Below are positions 1 through 8,555 of a stretch of DNA of 64,000 nucleotides, piece after piece. The position numbers and the translations under genes were made by a program. Positions within the stretch are counted from its first letter, which is position 1. The number at the start of each line of letters is the position of its first letter. The notes under the pieces were generated by a model. That model had not been told where the DNA came from. It searched no databases and was given only the letters and a program-made list of their open reading frames with translations. Source of the DNA: Herbidospora solisilvae (GTDB lineage Bacteria; Actinomycetota; Actinomycetes; Streptosporangiales; Streptosporangiaceae); assembly GCF_009901565.1 (NCBI RefSeq), contig NZ_WXEW01000012.1, positions 62,001-126,000 of the forward strand, given 5' to 3'.

Positions 1-1
1 C

Positions 2-1081
2 GTGGCGCTGCTCACGCTGGGCGCCTGCTCCAACGAGCGGGAGGGCGCCCCGGCCGCGGACACCGGCGCCGGCGCCGCGCCGGCCAAGGGCTTCGCCGCC
101 GACGCCCTCATCGGGGTAGCCCTGCCGTCCAAGACCTCCGAGAACTGGGTGCTCGCCGGTGACCTGTTCACCAACGGGCTCAAGGAGGCCGGCTTCACCT
201 CCGATGTCCAGTACGCGGGCGCCTCCACCACCGTCGCCGACCAGCAGGCCCAGATCTCCGCCATGGTCACCAAGGGCGCCAAGGTCATCGTGATCGGCGC
301 CACCGACGCCGCGCAGCTCACCACCCAGGTCAAGCAGGCCAAGGAGGCCGGCGCGGTGGTCATCGCCTACGACCGGCTGATCACCAACACCCCCGACGTC
401 GACTACTACATCGCCTTCGACAACTTCAAGGTCGGCCAGCTCCAGGGCCAGGCGCTCCTGGACGGCATGAAGGCCAAGAAGCCCGAGGGCCCGTGGACGA
501 TCGAGCTGTTCTCCGGCTCGCCCGACGACAACAACTCGGGCGTGTTCTTCAACGGCGCGATGGACGTGCTCAAGCCGCTGATCGACAGCGGCGACGTCGT
601 CGTGGGCTCCGGCCAGACCGACATCAAGCAGACCGCCATCCAGGGCTGGAAGGCCGAGAACGCCCAGCAGCGCATGGACTCGCTGCTGACCTCCACCTAC
701 AACGGCGACAAGAAGCTCGACGGCGTCCTGTCGCCGAACGACACCCTCGCCCGCGCGATCATCACCTCGGTCAAGGGCGCCGGCAAGGACATCCCGGTCG
801 TGACCGGCCAGGACTCCGAGGTCGAGTCGGTCAAGTCGATCATGGCCGGTGAGCAGTACTCGACGATCAACAAGGACACCCGCAAGCTGGTGGCCGAGAC
901 GATCAACATGGTCAAGTCGCTCCAGGCCGGCAACGAGCCGACCATCAACGACAAGGACTCCTACGACAACGGCCAGAAGGTCGTCCCGGCCTACCTCCTC
1001 CCGCCGGTCATCGTGACCAAGGACAACGCCGCCGAGTCGTACGCCAACGACCCGAAGCTGGCCCCGCTCACCCAGGGCTGA
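2..1081 (+). CDS. ABC sugar-binding lipoprotein, ChvE-like (5' end cut by window)
   Basis: This is a periplasmic-binding-protein-type solute receptor, anchored as a lipoprotein, that would hand a monosaccharide to a sugar ABC importer. The visible start is a lipobox-like stretch ending LGAC followed by a Ser/Gly/Ala-rich linker, so the true start and most of the signal peptide lie before base 1. The body has the type I sugar-binding layout: repeated alpha/beta units with IGATDAAQL and an AYDRLI motif, and SPNDTLA and VTGQDSE late in the protein, as in ChvE/xylose-binding receptors. The permease and ATPase genes are not downstream, so they would have to lie upstream of the window. The next gene is convergent, 13 bases away. 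Family is confident; the exact sugar is not known. Confidence 0.85.
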   Translation: MALLTLGACSNEREGAPAADTGAGAAPAKGFAADALIGVALPSKTSENWVLAGDLFTNGLKEAGFTSDVQYAGASTTVADQQAQISAMVTKGAKVIVIGATDAAQLTTQVKQAKEAGAVVIAYDRLITNTPDVDYYIAFDNFKVGQLQGQALLDGMKAKKPEGPWTIELFSGSPDDNNSGVFFNGAMDVLKPLIDSGDVVVGSGQTDIKQTAIQGWKAENAQQRMDSLLTSTYNGDKKLDGVLSPNDTLARAIITSVKGAGKDIPVVTGQDSEVESVKSIMAGEQYSTINKDTRKLVAETINMVKSLQAGNEPTINDKDSYDNGQKVVPAYLLPPVIVTKDNAAESYANDPKLAPLTQG

Positions 1082-1094
1082 CGCCGCGCCGCGT

Positions 1095-2768
1095 TCAGCC
1101 GGTCGCCTCGGCGGCGGCCCGCCCGGCCTGACGGCCGGACAGCAGGCAGCCGCCGAGGAAGGTGCCCTCCAGGGCGTTGTAGCCGTGCAGGCCGCCGCCC
1201 CCGAAACCGGCGGCCTCGCCCGCCGCGTACAGGCCGGGGACGGGCCGGCCGTCCGGGCCGAGGGCGCGGGAGTCGAGGTCGGTCTGGAGGCCGCCGAGGC
1301 TCTTCCTGGTCAGGACGTGCAGCCGGACGCCGATCAGCGGACCGGCCAGCGGGTCGAGCAGGCGGTGGGGGACGGCGGTGCGGCTGAGCCGGTCGCCCAG
1401 GAAGCGCCGCGAGTTGTGGATGCCCTGGATCTGGGCGTCCTTGCTGTAGGGGTTGGCGACCTGCAGGTCGCGGGCCACGATCTGGCGGCGCATCGTGTCG
1501 GCGTCGAGCAGGGCCTCGCCGGTCAGGCCGTTCATCTTCGCCACCAGTTCGTCCAGGGTGCCCGCGACGACGAAGTCCGCGCCGCGCCGTTTGAAGGCGT
1601 CCACCGGCGCGGGGGCGCCCCGGCCGAAGATCCGGCTGCGCAGCACCGCCTTCCGGTCGCCGCTGGTGATGTCGGGGTTCTGCTCCGAGCCCGACAACGC
1701 GAACTCCTTCTCCAGGATCGTCTGGGTGAGCACGAACCACGAGTGGTCGTAGCGTGCGATGTCAGGATCGGTGCGCAGGTGCTTGAGGGTGCCGAGGGTG
1801 TCGTAACCGGGCAGGCAGGGTTCGGGCAGGCGGCGGCCCAGCGCGTCGAACCACATCGACGACGGGCCTGGCAGGATGCGGATCGCGTGGCCGGGCCACA
1901 CCGGGTCCCAGTTCTGCACGCCCTCGGTGTAGTGCCACATCCGGTCCGGGTTGACGATCCGCGCCCCGGCCTTCTCGCTGATGGCCAGCATGCGGCCGTC
2001 GACGTGGGCCGGCACGCCGGTGATCATGTGCTGGGGAGGGCTGCCCAGCCGGTCGGGCCAGTAGCGGCGCACCAGGTCGTGGTCGCCGCCGATGCCGCCG
2101 CTGCTGACGATGACCGCCTGCGCGGTCAGCTCGAACGTGCCGGTCACCTCGCGGCTGGAGCTCACCCCGCGCGGTGACTCGTCCGCCGCCAGCACGCTCC
2201 CGCGCACCCCGGTGACGGCGCCGTCGTGGACGACGAGCTCGTCGACCCGGTGGCGGTGGTGGAAGGTCAGCAGCCCCGCCGCGGCCGCCGCGTGGGCGCT
2301 GCGGGTGAACGGGCCCACCACGCCCGTGCCGGTGCCCCAGGCCACGTGGAAGCGGGGGACGGAGTTGCCGTGGCCGTCGGCCCGCAGCGTGCCGCGCTCC
2401 GCCCACCCGACGACCGGCGTCAGCCTGATGCCGTGGGCGTCGAGGTAGGACCGCTTCTCACCCGCGGCGAACTCGACGTAGGCGCGGGCCCAGCGCACCG
2501 CCCAGCGGTCCTCGTCGTCGAGGCGGTCGAACCCCGCGCTCGCCTGCCAGTCGCTCCAGGCCAGCTCGAAGGAGTCGCGCACCCGCAGGCGGCGCTGCTC
2601 GGGCGAGTTCACCAGGAAGAGCCCGCCGAACGACCAGTACGCCTGCCCGCCCAGGTTGGCGGCGTTCTCCTGGTCGACCAGCGCCACCTTCCTGCCCCGG
2701 GTGGTCAGCTCGTGCGCGGCGACCAGCCCGGCCAGGCCCGCGCCCACGATGATGACGTCCGCGTCCAT
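1095..2768 (-). CDS. FAD-binding dehydrogenase (fumarate reductase/KstD-like flavoprotein)
   Basis: A 557-residue flavoprotein of the succinate dehydrogenase/fumarate reductase-like family. The N-terminus carries the dinucleotide motif VIIVGAGLAGL (residues 5-15) followed by the acidic end of the second strand, and the C-terminus has the closing FAD contact GLYAAGEAAGFGGGG near residue 515. It probably oxidises or reduces a C-C bond of an organic acid or ring substrate in the cytosol; the substrate cannot be read from sequence. It is last in a minus-strand run GntR regulator - hydroxyacid dehydrogenase - this gene, with 12 bases between it and the previous stop, so it is likely co-transcribed and part of the same catabolic route. 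The start at 2768 is the ATG directly before the FAD motif. Confidence 0.85.
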   Translation of the reverse strand: MDADVIIVGAGLAGLVAAHELTTRGRKVALVDQENAANLGGQAYWSFGGLFLVNSPEQRRLRVRDSFELAWSDWQASAGFDRLDDEDRWAVRWARAYVEFAAGEKRSYLDAHGIRLTPVVGWAERGTLRADGHGNSVPRFHVAWGTGTGVVGPFTRSAHAAAAAGLLTFHHRHRVDELVVHDGAVTGVRGSVLAADESPRGVSSSREVTGTFELTAQAVIVSSGGIGGDHDLVRRYWPDRLGSPPQHMITGVPAHVDGRMLAISEKAGARIVNPDRMWHYTEGVQNWDPVWPGHAIRILPGPSSMWFDALGRRLPEPCLPGYDTLGTLKHLRTDPDIARYDHSWFVLTQTILEKEFALSGSEQNPDITSGDRKAVLRSRIFGRGAPAPVDAFKRRGADFVVAGTLDELVAKMNGLTGEALLDADTMRRQIVARDLQVANPYSKDAQIQGIHNSRRFLGDRLSRTAVPHRLLDPLAGPLIGVRLHVLTRKSLGGLQTDLDSRALGPDGRPVPGLYAAGEAAGFGGGGLHGYNALEGTFLGGCLLSGRQAGRAAAEATG

Positions 2769-2780
2769 GGTCGTGCTCCT

Positions 2781-3863
2781 CTAACGCCGTCCGGCGCGGG
2801 CGGCGATCGCCCGGCCGAGTTCCGTGGTGGTGCCCCGGCCGTGCAGGTCGGGGGTGAGCGGGGCCTCGCCGGGGCCCGCCGCGAGCACGTCCTCGATCGC
2901 GCCCAGCAGGTGGGCCGCCGCGTCGGGGTGGCCGAGGTGGTCGAGCATCATCGAGGCGCACCAGATCTGCCCGATCGGGTTGGCGACGCCGCGACCGGCG
3001 ATGTCGGGCGCGGAGCCGTGCACCGGCTCGAAGAGGCTCGGATGGGTGCGGTCGGGGTTGATGTTCGCGCTCGGGGCGATGCCGATCGTGCCGGTGCAGG
3101 CCGGGCCCAGGTCGGACAGGATGTCGCCGAACAGGTTGCTGGCCACCACGACGTCGTAGCGGTCGGGGTGCAGCACGAAGTCGGCCGCCAGCGCGTCGAT
3201 GTGCTTCTTGTCCCAGGCGACGCCGGGGAAGCGCGTCGCCATCTCCTCGACGCGTTCGTCCCAGTAGGGCATCGAGATCGAGATGCCGTTGCTCTTCGTC
3301 GCCGAGGTGAGGTGCCGGGCCGGCCGCCGTTCGGCCAGCTCGAAGGCGTAGCGGAGCACGCGGTCGACGCCCACGCGGGTCATCACCGTCTCCTGCAGCA
3401 CGGTCTCGCGCTCGGTGCCCTCGAAGATCCGTCCGCCGACGCTGGAGTACTCGCCCTCGGTGTTCTCCCGGACGACCACGAAGTCGACGTCACCCGGCCC
3501 GCGCCCGGCCAGCGGACTGCGCACGCCGGGCATCAGCCGGCAGGGGCGCAGGTTGACGTACTGGTCGAAGACGCGCCGGAACAGCAGGAGGCTGCCCCAC
3601 AACGAGACGTGGTCGGGCACGACCTCCGGCCACCCGACGGCGCCGAAGAAGATCGCGTCGTAGGAGCCGAGGGTCTCCTGCCAGCCGGGCGGCAGCATCG
3701 TGCCGTGCCGCCGCCAGTAGGCGGCGCTGGCGAAGTCGAAGTGGTCGAACCGCAGGTCGAGGCCGAACACCCCGGCCGTCGCCTCCAGGGCTCGCAGTCC
3801 TTCCGGCACGACCTCCGTGCCGATCCCGTCGCCGGGGATCACGGCGATCCGGTGGGCCGTCAT
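2781..3863 (-). CDS. Tartrate/D-malate-type decarboxylating dehydrogenase
   Basis: A 360-residue member of the isocitrate/isopropylmalate dehydrogenase family, closest by length and motifs to tartrate dehydrogenase and D-malate dehydrogenase. These enzymes oxidise and decarboxylate a 2-hydroxydiacid with NAD and a divalent metal. Visible motifs are AVIPGDGIGTEV (N-terminal), VVVRENTEGEYSS, the metal/substrate segment NLFGDILSDLGP, and EPVHGSAPDIAG near the C-terminus. The frame stays open upstream, but the ATG at 3863 is chosen because it precedes the family N-terminus and forms a 4-base ATGA overlap with the regulator's stop. It sits between a GntR regulator and a flavin dehydrogenase, which fits a hydroxy-acid catabolic operon. 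Tartrate, D-malate and 3-isopropylmalate-like substrates cannot be separated here. Confidence 0.87.
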   Translation of the reverse strand: MTAHRIAVIPGDGIGTEVVPEGLRALEATAGVFGLDLRFDHFDFASAAYWRRHGTMLPPGWQETLGSYDAIFFGAVGWPEVVPDHVSLWGSLLLFRRVFDQYVNLRPCRLMPGVRSPLAGRGPGDVDFVVVRENTEGEYSSVGGRIFEGTERETVLQETVMTRVGVDRVLRYAFELAERRPARHLTSATKSNGISISMPYWDERVEEMATRFPGVAWDKKHIDALAADFVLHPDRYDVVVASNLFGDILSDLGPACTGTIGIAPSANINPDRTHPSLFEPVHGSAPDIAGRGVANPIGQIWCASMMLDHLGHPDAAAHLLGAIEDVLAAGPGEAPLTPDLHGRGTTTELGRAIAARAGRR

Positions 3864-4555
3864 CGGTCGCCCCGGCGCAACGCGTCCAGGCCGCCCTGGG
3901 CGTCGTCGATGACCAGCCGTTCGGCGGTCACCGGGTCGCCCTGGCGGAGGGCGCGGACCAGGGCGCGGTGACCGGCGTAGCGGTCGAGCCCGAATCTCTC
4001 GTCCTCGGCGATCTTCTCCAGGCGCAGCGCCCGGCGTTCGGGCCGGGAGAAGACCCGGGACTGTTCGAGGAGCCGGATCAGCACCGGGTTGGCCGCGCAC
4101 GCGTTGACCGCGTCGTTGAACTCCTCCATGCGGTCGAGCAGCGCGCTGACGTGGCGGTCGACGTTCTCGCCGTTGCGGTGCCGGTTGACGATGACGATCA
4201 GCAGGTCGTCGGCGGCGTCGAGGATCGTGTCGAGCGCGTCGAGCTGTTCGGGGGTGGCGTTGCGGGCGGCGAACCTGGCGACCAGGCCGCGCAGGCCGAT
4301 CTCGACCTCGGCCAGGTCGTCGATGGCGCGTTCGGCGATGTCGGCCACCACGACCGTGCGGGGGCCGGTGCGCTCGATGAGCCCCTCGTGTTCGAGCCGC
4401 ACCAGCGCCTCGCGTACCGGGGTCGGGCTGACCGTGAGCCGCTCGGCCAGGCCTCGCTCGGTCACCTTCTGGCCCGGCCGGAGCGACCGGGTGCCGATCT
4501 CCTCGCGGAGGGCCTCGTAGACGGCGTCGGCGCGCTTGACCATCATGCCGATCAC
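3860..4555 (-). CDS. GntR-family transcriptional regulator, FCD type
   Basis: A 231-residue DNA-binding regulator. Residues about 8-75 form the GntR winged helix-turn-helix (LRPGQKVTERGLAERLTVS, then TPVREALVRLEHEGLIER). The rest is an all-helical FCD ligand-binding domain containing the expected His/Asp positions (DRHVSALLDRMEEFNDAV, and a late GHRALVRALRQGD). FCD regulators usually sense a carboxylic acid and repress their neighbours. It starts the minus-strand operon and faces the permease gene at 4647 across 91 bases that hold a promoter and short inverted repeats, so it most likely controls both directions. It overlaps the next gene by ATGA. Confidence 0.9.
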   Translation of the reverse strand: MIGMMVKRADAVYEALREEIGTRSLRPGQKVTERGLAERLTVSPTPVREALVRLEHEGLIERTGPRTVVVADIAERAIDDLAEVEIGLRGLVARFAARNATPEQLDALDTILDAADDLLIVIVNRHRNGENVDRHVSALLDRMEEFNDAVNACAANPVLIRLLEQSRVFSRPERRALRLEKIAEDERFGLDRYAGHRALVRALRQGDPVTAERLVIDDAQGGLDALRRGDR

Positions 4556-4591
4556 GATAACAGCCGCAATGGCATCACTCGATGCTATCTG

Positions 4592-4619
4592 TTGACAATT
4601 TTGCTATGGCAAATAGTGT
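4592..4619 (+). promoter_or_regulatory. Promoter for the MFS/hydroxyacid operon
   Basis: TTGACA at 4592-4597 is a perfect -35 box. TAGTGT at 4614-4619, 16 bases on, fits TANNNT as a -10. Transcription would enter the permease gene at 4647, which has GCGAGGAGG just upstream of its ATG. This is unusually good sigma-70-type sequence for such high-GC DNA. Confidence 0.55.
4600..4613. promoter_or_regulatory. Inverted repeat between -35 and -10, candidate GntR operator
   Basis: TTTGC-TATG-GCAAA is a perfect 5-base inverted repeat lying in the spacer of the promoter above. A bound dimer here would block RNA polymerase. The adjacent FCD-type GntR gene is the obvious candidate, but the site does not closely match a textbook GntR operator. 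Confidence 0.35.
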
Positions 4620-4646
4620 GACTGCTGTCACAGCGAGGAGGACGCC

Positions 4647-5888
4647 ATGGCGAGCACGACCCAGGGCACCCGAAGGATCACGTTCTACGTGGCCCTGGCG
4701 GTGTTCGCCCAGGAGTCGACCTGGAACTTCTACGACAACCGCGTGCCCGAACTGCTGCGCGATCACATCGCCAGCGCCGCCGTCATCGGCCTGCTCATGG
4801 GCATGGACAACCTGCTGGGCATCTTCGTCCAGCCCTACATGGGCAACCGGTCCGACAACACCCGCACCGCCTGGGGCCGGCGAATCCCCTACCTGGCGGT
4901 CATGATGCCGCTGGGGGCGGTGCTGTTCCTGCTCATCCCGCTGGCCGGGTCGCTGGGCCCGCTGATCCTGGTCATCTTCCTGTACGCGCTGGTGATGAAC
5001 AGCTTCAAGCCCGTCAGCGAGTCGCTCATGCCCGACTTCATCGGGCCCGACCGCCGCAGCCGCGCCAACGCCGTCGTGAAGATCGCCTCCGCGCTCACCA
5101 CGGTCGTCGCCGCCCTGGTGAGCCTGCTGCTGGTGGACGACCATCCGGAGCTGGCCTTCGCCGTGCCCGCCGCCCTCATGCTGGTGGCCGCCGCGGTACT
5201 GGTCACCGGGGTGCGCGACAGCCGCTCCCCGGCCTACCAGGCCGCCCTCGCCGAGGACGCGACCGGCCCGCGCCCCCACGACGCGAAGGTCACGACCCGG
5301 GCCGTCATCGGCGAGCTGGTTCTCGCCGCCGACCGGAGCCGGTTGTTGCTGATCGTCGCCGTCTTCGTCTTCGGGGGAGCGTGGTTCGCCTCACGCTCGC
5401 TGATGACCCCCTACGGCGTCGAGGTGCTCGGCCTGTCCGACGGCGAGGCGGGCGGGCTGACGCTGCCGAGCGGCGTCGTCTTCATCCTGGCCGCCTTCCC
5501 CGCCGCGCTGCTGGCCGAGCGGTTCGGGCGGCTCCGGGTCATGGCCGCCGGGATCACGGTGTTCGCCGCGGGCCTGCTGCTCGGCGCCGCCGTCCCGGTC
5601 ACCGCGGTCACCGTCGTGGCGTTGTGCCTGGGCACGGCCGGCGCCGCGGCCTTCATCGTCAACGCGGTCGTCGTGTTGTGGAACCTGGCCCCGTCGAGCC
5701 GCGTGCTGGGCACCTACACCGGCCTGTACACGGTCGGCTGGGCCGGCGGGGGATTCGCCGGACCGGCCCTCGTCGGCCTGGCGGTCGACCTCACCGGATG
5801 GCGGCTGATGCTCCTGCACATCGCGGTCCTGGCCGTCGCCGCCGTCGTGCTGGTCCTCCGCGTCGACCGGCTGCGGGCCGCCCGATGA
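4647..5888 (+). CDS. MFS transporter (GPH/sucrose-symporter-like)
   Basis: A 413-residue membrane protein with about 12 hydrophobic helices. The loop after helix 2 reads GNRSDNTRTAWGRRIPYL, a motif-A variant like that of glycoside/sucrose cation symporters rather than the usual drug-exporter motif. It probably imports the organic acid or sugar acid handled by the genes on either side. The ATG at 4647 has a strong GAGGAGG ribosome site. Its stop overlaps the next start (ATGA), so it is translationally coupled to the 2-hydroxyacid dehydrogenase. It is the first gene of a four-gene plus-strand operon ending at 8530. Confidence 0.85.
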   Translation: MASTTQGTRRITFYVALAVFAQESTWNFYDNRVPELLRDHIASAAVIGLLMGMDNLLGIFVQPYMGNRSDNTRTAWGRRIPYLAVMMPLGAVLFLLIPLAGSLGPLILVIFLYALVMNSFKPVSESLMPDFIGPDRRSRANAVVKIASALTTVVAALVSLLLVDDHPELAFAVPAALMLVAAAVLVTGVRDSRSPAYQAALAEDATGPRPHDAKVTTRAVIGELVLAADRSRLLLIVAVFVFGGAWFASRSLMTPYGVEVLGLSDGEAGGLTLPSGVVFILAAFPAALLAERFGRLRVMAAGITVFAAGLLLGAAVPVTAVTVVALCLGTAGAAAFIVNAVVVLWNLAPSSRVLGTYTGLYTVGWAGGGFAGPALVGLAVDLTGWRLMLLHIAVLAVAAVVLVLRVDRLRAAR

Positions 5889-6850
5889 CCACCACCGTCC
5901 TGGTCACCACCGACTACCTGACGCCCGGCGACGAGGTCGACGTGCTCCTGCGCGAGGCCGGTCTCACCACCCGCCACCACCCGCTGCGTGGCGTCCGCGA
6001 CCCCGGCGAGCTCGTCGCCGTCCTGCACGGCTGCGCGGGCGCGCTCATCGCCAACGAGCCGATGACGGCCGAGGTGTTCGCCGAGGCCCCGGCGCTCCGC
6101 GCGGTCGTGCGCACCGGCGTGGGATACGACTCCGTCGACGTCGCCGCCGCCACCCGCGCGGGCGTCTCGGTGAGCAACCTGCCCGGCGTCAACGCCAACG
6201 CGGTGGCGGAGTACACGATGGCCCTGCTGCTGGCCCAGGCCCGCCGCCTCGTGCCGGTCGCCGAAGGGGTCCGGGCCGGTCACTGGCCCCGCGACGACGG
6301 TGCGGAACTGCGCGGAAAGACACTGGGTCTGCTCGGCTACGGCGCGGCGGCACGCGCGGTGGTGCCTCTGGCCCGCGCCTTCGGCCTCTCCGTGCTCTGT
6401 ACGACCGGCGTACCGGAAGACCACCGCCACGACCCCGGCGTGCGCTTCGTCGAGTTGCCGGAACTGCTGGCCACGGCCGACTTCCTCTCCGTGCACACCG
6501 CCCTTCGACCGGACACCCGGCACCTGATCGACGCCGCCGCGCTCGCCCGCATGAAGCCGACGGCACACCTGATCAACACCGCCCGGGGCGCGATCGTCGA
6601 CGAGACCGCCCTGGCCGCCGCCGTGCGCGCGGGCCGCCTCGCCGGCGCCGCCCTCGACGTGACCGGCGTCGAACCCCTCCCGGCCGTCAGCCCGCTGCGG
6701 GACGTGCCCGGCATCACCGTCTACTCCCACCTGGCCGGGCAGACGGCCGAGGCCAGGCGGGCCGCCGGTCTGGAGGGCGCGCGCGAACTGATCGCCGCAC
6801 TGCGGGGACGTCCACGATCCTCGCTCAACGCCCACCTGCTAGAGAGATGA
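5885..6850 (+). CDS. D-2-hydroxyacid dehydrogenase (phosphoglycerate dehydrogenase-like)
   Basis: A 321-residue NAD-dependent dehydrogenase of the D-isomer-specific 2-hydroxyacid family. The catalytic Arg is in NTARGAIVDE, the Glu in GAALDVTGVEPLP and the His in YSHLAGQT. The nucleotide-binding loop is GLLGYGAAA, lacking the third glycine of the usual GxGxxG. It would interconvert a D-2-hydroxy acid and a 2-oxo acid. The start at 5885 is preferred over upstream codons because it begins the family N-terminus (TVLVTTDYL) and overlaps the permease stop by ATGA. At 321 residues it lacks the regulatory domain of biosynthetic SerA, so a catabolic role is more likely. Confidence 0.85.
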   Translation: MTTTVLVTTDYLTPGDEVDVLLREAGLTTRHHPLRGVRDPGELVAVLHGCAGALIANEPMTAEVFAEAPALRAVVRTGVGYDSVDVAAATRAGVSVSNLPGVNANAVAEYTMALLLAQARRLVPVAEGVRAGHWPRDDGAELRGKTLGLLGYGAAARAVVPLARAFGLSVLCTTGVPEDHRHDPGVRFVELPELLATADFLSVHTALRPDTRHLIDAAALARMKPTAHLINTARGAIVDETALAAAVRAGRLAGAALDVTGVEPLPAVSPLRDVPGITVYSHLAGQTAEARRAAGLEGARELIAALRGRPRSSLNAHLLER

Positions 6851-6857
6851 GGACGAT

Positions 6858-8216
6858 GTGATCAGGATCCTGGTCCCCAGCGGAATGCTCGGGGCCGGCT
6901 TCCCGCCGGAGACGATCGACCGGGGCCTCGCCCTCGGAGCCGACGTGATCGCCGTCGACGGGGGGTCGACGGATTCCGGGCCGTACTACCTCGGCTCGGG
7001 CACGGCCAAGACGAGCGCCGCCGCCGTCGCCCGCGACCTGCGCCTCCTGCTGCGCGCCTCGGCCGGGGCGGGCATCCCGCTGATCGTGGGCTCGTGCGGC
7101 ACGAGCGGCACCGACTCCGGCGTCGACTGGGTCGCCGCGATCGCCGACACGATCCTGCGGGAGGAGGACCTGGCTCTGCGGGTGGCCCGGATCTACAGCG
7201 AGCAGACCGCCGCCGACCTGAAGGAACGGCTCGGCGAAGGCCGCGTCCACCCGCTCGCGCCGATGGAGGCCCTGGACGCCGCCACGCTGGACGCGTGTAC
7301 CCACATCGTCGGCATGATGGGCCACGAACCCATCGAGGCGGCCCTGTCCGCCGGGGCCGACGTCGTGCTCGCCGGCCGCGCCACCGACACCGCCGTCGCC
7401 GCCGCCTACCCGCTGATGAAGGGCATGCCGCCCGGCCCCACCTGGCACGCGTCCAAGATCATCGAATGCGGCGGCCAGTGCACCACCAACCCGCGCGCGG
7501 GCGGCGTGCTCGCCACCATCGACCACGACGGCTTCGTCATCGAACCGCTCGACCCGGCGGCGGCGTGCACGACGACGTCGGTGGCGGCCCACATGCTCTA
7601 CGAGACCGTCAACCCCTTCGAGATGCGCGAACCCGCGGGCACCCTGGTCGTCACCGACGCCGTCTACACGGCGCTCGACGACCGGCGGGTGCGCGTCGAA
7701 GGCTCCCGCTTCGAGGTCGCCGACCAGTACACGGTCAAGCTCGAAGGCGCCCGGGTCACCGGCTACGAGACCATGTCGTTCACCGCCATCCGCGACCCCC
7801 ACATCCTCGCCCGGATCGACGACTGGCTCGCGCTGATGCACGAGATCCTCGCGGCCCGGGTCCGGCAGACCCTGGACCTCGGCCCCGGCGACTACGCCGT
7901 GGACCTCCGGCCGTACGGGTACAACGCCGTGCTGAGCGACCTCGACCCCGCCTCCGGCCCGCCCCGGGAGGTCGGCGTGATGCTGCTGGTCAACGCCCCC
8001 GACCAGGCGACCGCCACCGCCATCGCCAAGATCGCCAACCCGCTGATGCTGCACCTGCCGACCCCCGACATGGACTACCTCCCGAGCCTCGCCTTCGCCA
8101 CCTCCCCGGCCGAGACCGAACGCGGGGCCACCTACGAGTTCGTGCTCAACCACGTCGTGGACGTCGACGACCCGACCGCCCTGTTCCGCGTCGAGATCGA
8201 GGGAGCCCCCCGATGA
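6858..8216 (+). CDS. AtuA-like protein (DUF1446, acyclic terpene utilisation family)
   Basis: A 452-residue protein matching the AtuA N-terminal domain family. Recognisable parts are GADVIAVDGGSTDSGPYYLG near residues 27-46, IVGSCGTSGTDSGVDW, GADVVLAGRATDTAVAAAYP and ASKIIECGGQCTTNPRAGG. The biochemical function of this family is not established; AtuA was named for a locus needed for growth on acyclic terpenes. It starts with GTG at 6858, seven bases after the dehydrogenase stop, and overlaps the DUF4387 gene by ATGA. AtuA-like and DUF4387 proteins commonly occur as a pair, suggesting two subunits of one enzyme. The neighbours suggest action on a hydroxy acid or its CoA derivative. Confidence 0.8.
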   Translation: MIRILVPSGMLGAGFPPETIDRGLALGADVIAVDGGSTDSGPYYLGSGTAKTSAAAVARDLRLLLRASAGAGIPLIVGSCGTSGTDSGVDWVAAIADTILREEDLALRVARIYSEQTAADLKERLGEGRVHPLAPMEALDAATLDACTHIVGMMGHEPIEAALSAGADVVLAGRATDTAVAAAYPLMKGMPPGPTWHASKIIECGGQCTTNPRAGGVLATIDHDGFVIEPLDPAAACTTTSVAAHMLYETVNPFEMREPAGTLVVTDAVYTALDDRRVRVEGSRFEVADQYTVKLEGARVTGYETMSFTAIRDPHILARIDDWLALMHEILAARVRQTLDLGPGDYAVDLRPYGYNAVLSDLDPASGPPREVGVMLLVNAPDQATATAIAKIANPLMLHLPTPDMDYLPSLAFATSPAETERGATYEFVLNHVVDVDDPTALFRVEIEGAPR

Positions 8217-8530
8217 GCAGCAGGCCCACGCTGGGCGAACTGGCCCTTGAGGTGCGGTCCAAGAACGCCGGACCGTTCTGGGTGACGATGGAGCTGTTCA
8301 TGCGCACGGCGGAGGACTACACGACCGTCGCCGACGAACACTTCATCAACGAGCAGGTCGTCGGCGGCCTGTACGGGGTCGACCCGGCGACCGTGCAGAT
8401 CTTCCGCATCCCCGCGCTCAACGTGGTCAAGATCTCCTTCCCCCGCCCGGTGGCCCAGGGGAGCCTGCGCGACCGCGACATCCACGCGGGCCAGCACCAC
8501 GTGCCGCTGGCGTCGCTGGTCCCGCCGTGA
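8213..8530 (+). CDS. DUF4387 family protein
   Basis: A 105-residue protein of the usual full length for DUF4387, with the family-typical opening LGELALEVRSKNAGPFWVT and the segment NEQVVGGLYGVDPATVQIF. No catalytic residues are known for the family. The ATG at 8213 overlaps the stop of the AtuA-like gene (ATGA), so equal expression of the two is likely and a heteromeric complex is plausible. It is the last gene of the operon starting at 4647. Confidence 0.8.
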   Translation: MSSRPTLGELALEVRSKNAGPFWVTMELFMRTAEDYTTVADEHFINEQVVGGLYGVDPATVQIFRIPALNVVKISFPRPVAQGSLRDRDIHAGQHHVPLASLVPP

Positions 8531-8555
8531 CGTGCGGCTACCATCGTGGCTCGAA

